Positions 5,651 through 5,659 of a DNA stretch of 5,659 nucleotides are shown piece after piece. The notes below the pieces were generated by a model. It was not told the origin of the DNA and did not search any database. It worked only from the letters and a program-made list of their open reading frames with translations. The stretch is from contig JAFGKV010000190.1 in NCBI GenBank assembly GCA_016928395.1, positions 1 through 5,659 on the forward strand. Direction: 5' to 3'. How positions within the stretch are numbered: position 1 is the first letter of the stretch; each line of letters begins with the position of its first letter. The translations under genes were made by a program, and so were the position numbers. Source of the stretch: Candidatus Fermentibacterota bacterium. GTDB lineage: Bacteria; JAFGKV01.

Positions 5651-5659
5651 AGGGGCGGC

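Larger units (their letters stand above)
5339..5659. other. Gene-free, repeat-rich region downstream of the operon
   Basis: No supported gene. Reading frames here are open only because the repeats lack stop codons. From the barrel's stop to about 5530 the plus strand is strongly purine-rich (G and A), with few C. The region contains an octamer array (5373-5484), a hexamer array (5564-5593) and a REP-like palindrome (5628-5650). No T-run terminator for the upstream operon is seen. Confidence 0.7.

Overview
The window looks like chromosomal DNA of a GC-rich, double-membraned bacterium, most likely an uncultured lineage of the FCB superphylum (Eisenbacteria, Krumholzibacteriota or Latescibacterota type). 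This is inferred from the gene types: a secreted lamin-tail-domain protein, an 'APTW...NVPL' lipoprotein and a DUF5723-like outer-membrane barrel. No marker gene is present, so the taxonomy is tentative. There is no tRNA, rRNA, CRISPR array or transposase gene.

Layout: (1) The minus strand from the left edge to about 774 carries an almost complete Y_phosphatase3-type tyrosine/lipid phosphatase. (2) 775-1192 is a divergent, gene-free intergenic region with weak hairpins. (3) A plus-strand gene at 1193-2395 encodes a secreted protein with two lamin-tail domains and a C-terminal FN3-like domain. (4) A short convergent gap holds small GC-rich hairpins, followed by a 63-residue two-helix membrane protein on the minus strand (2496-2687). 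That gene has a good Shine-Dalgarno site, a perfect 7-bp hairpin in its leader and a convincing sigma70-type promoter. (5) A plus-strand pair (2983-4146 and 4136-5338, overlapping by 11 bases) encodes a predicted lipoprotein and a DUF5723-like barrel. (6) The gene-free end, 5339-5659, packs three unrelated repeat types: a degenerate octamer array (N4-TGGA), a short hexamer array (GAT-NNC) and a REP-like palindrome with a GTAG head.

Five of the six proteins do not look metabolic: three are predicted to be exported or outer-membrane, and one is a small membrane protein. The only clear multi-gene unit is the lipoprotein/barrel pair, whose overlap suggests coupled translation and perhaps a physical complex in the outer membrane. 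The strongest unexplained signals are the octamer-phased repeat and the REP-like element downstream of that operon. I do not see a defence system or other obviously new multi-gene machine.
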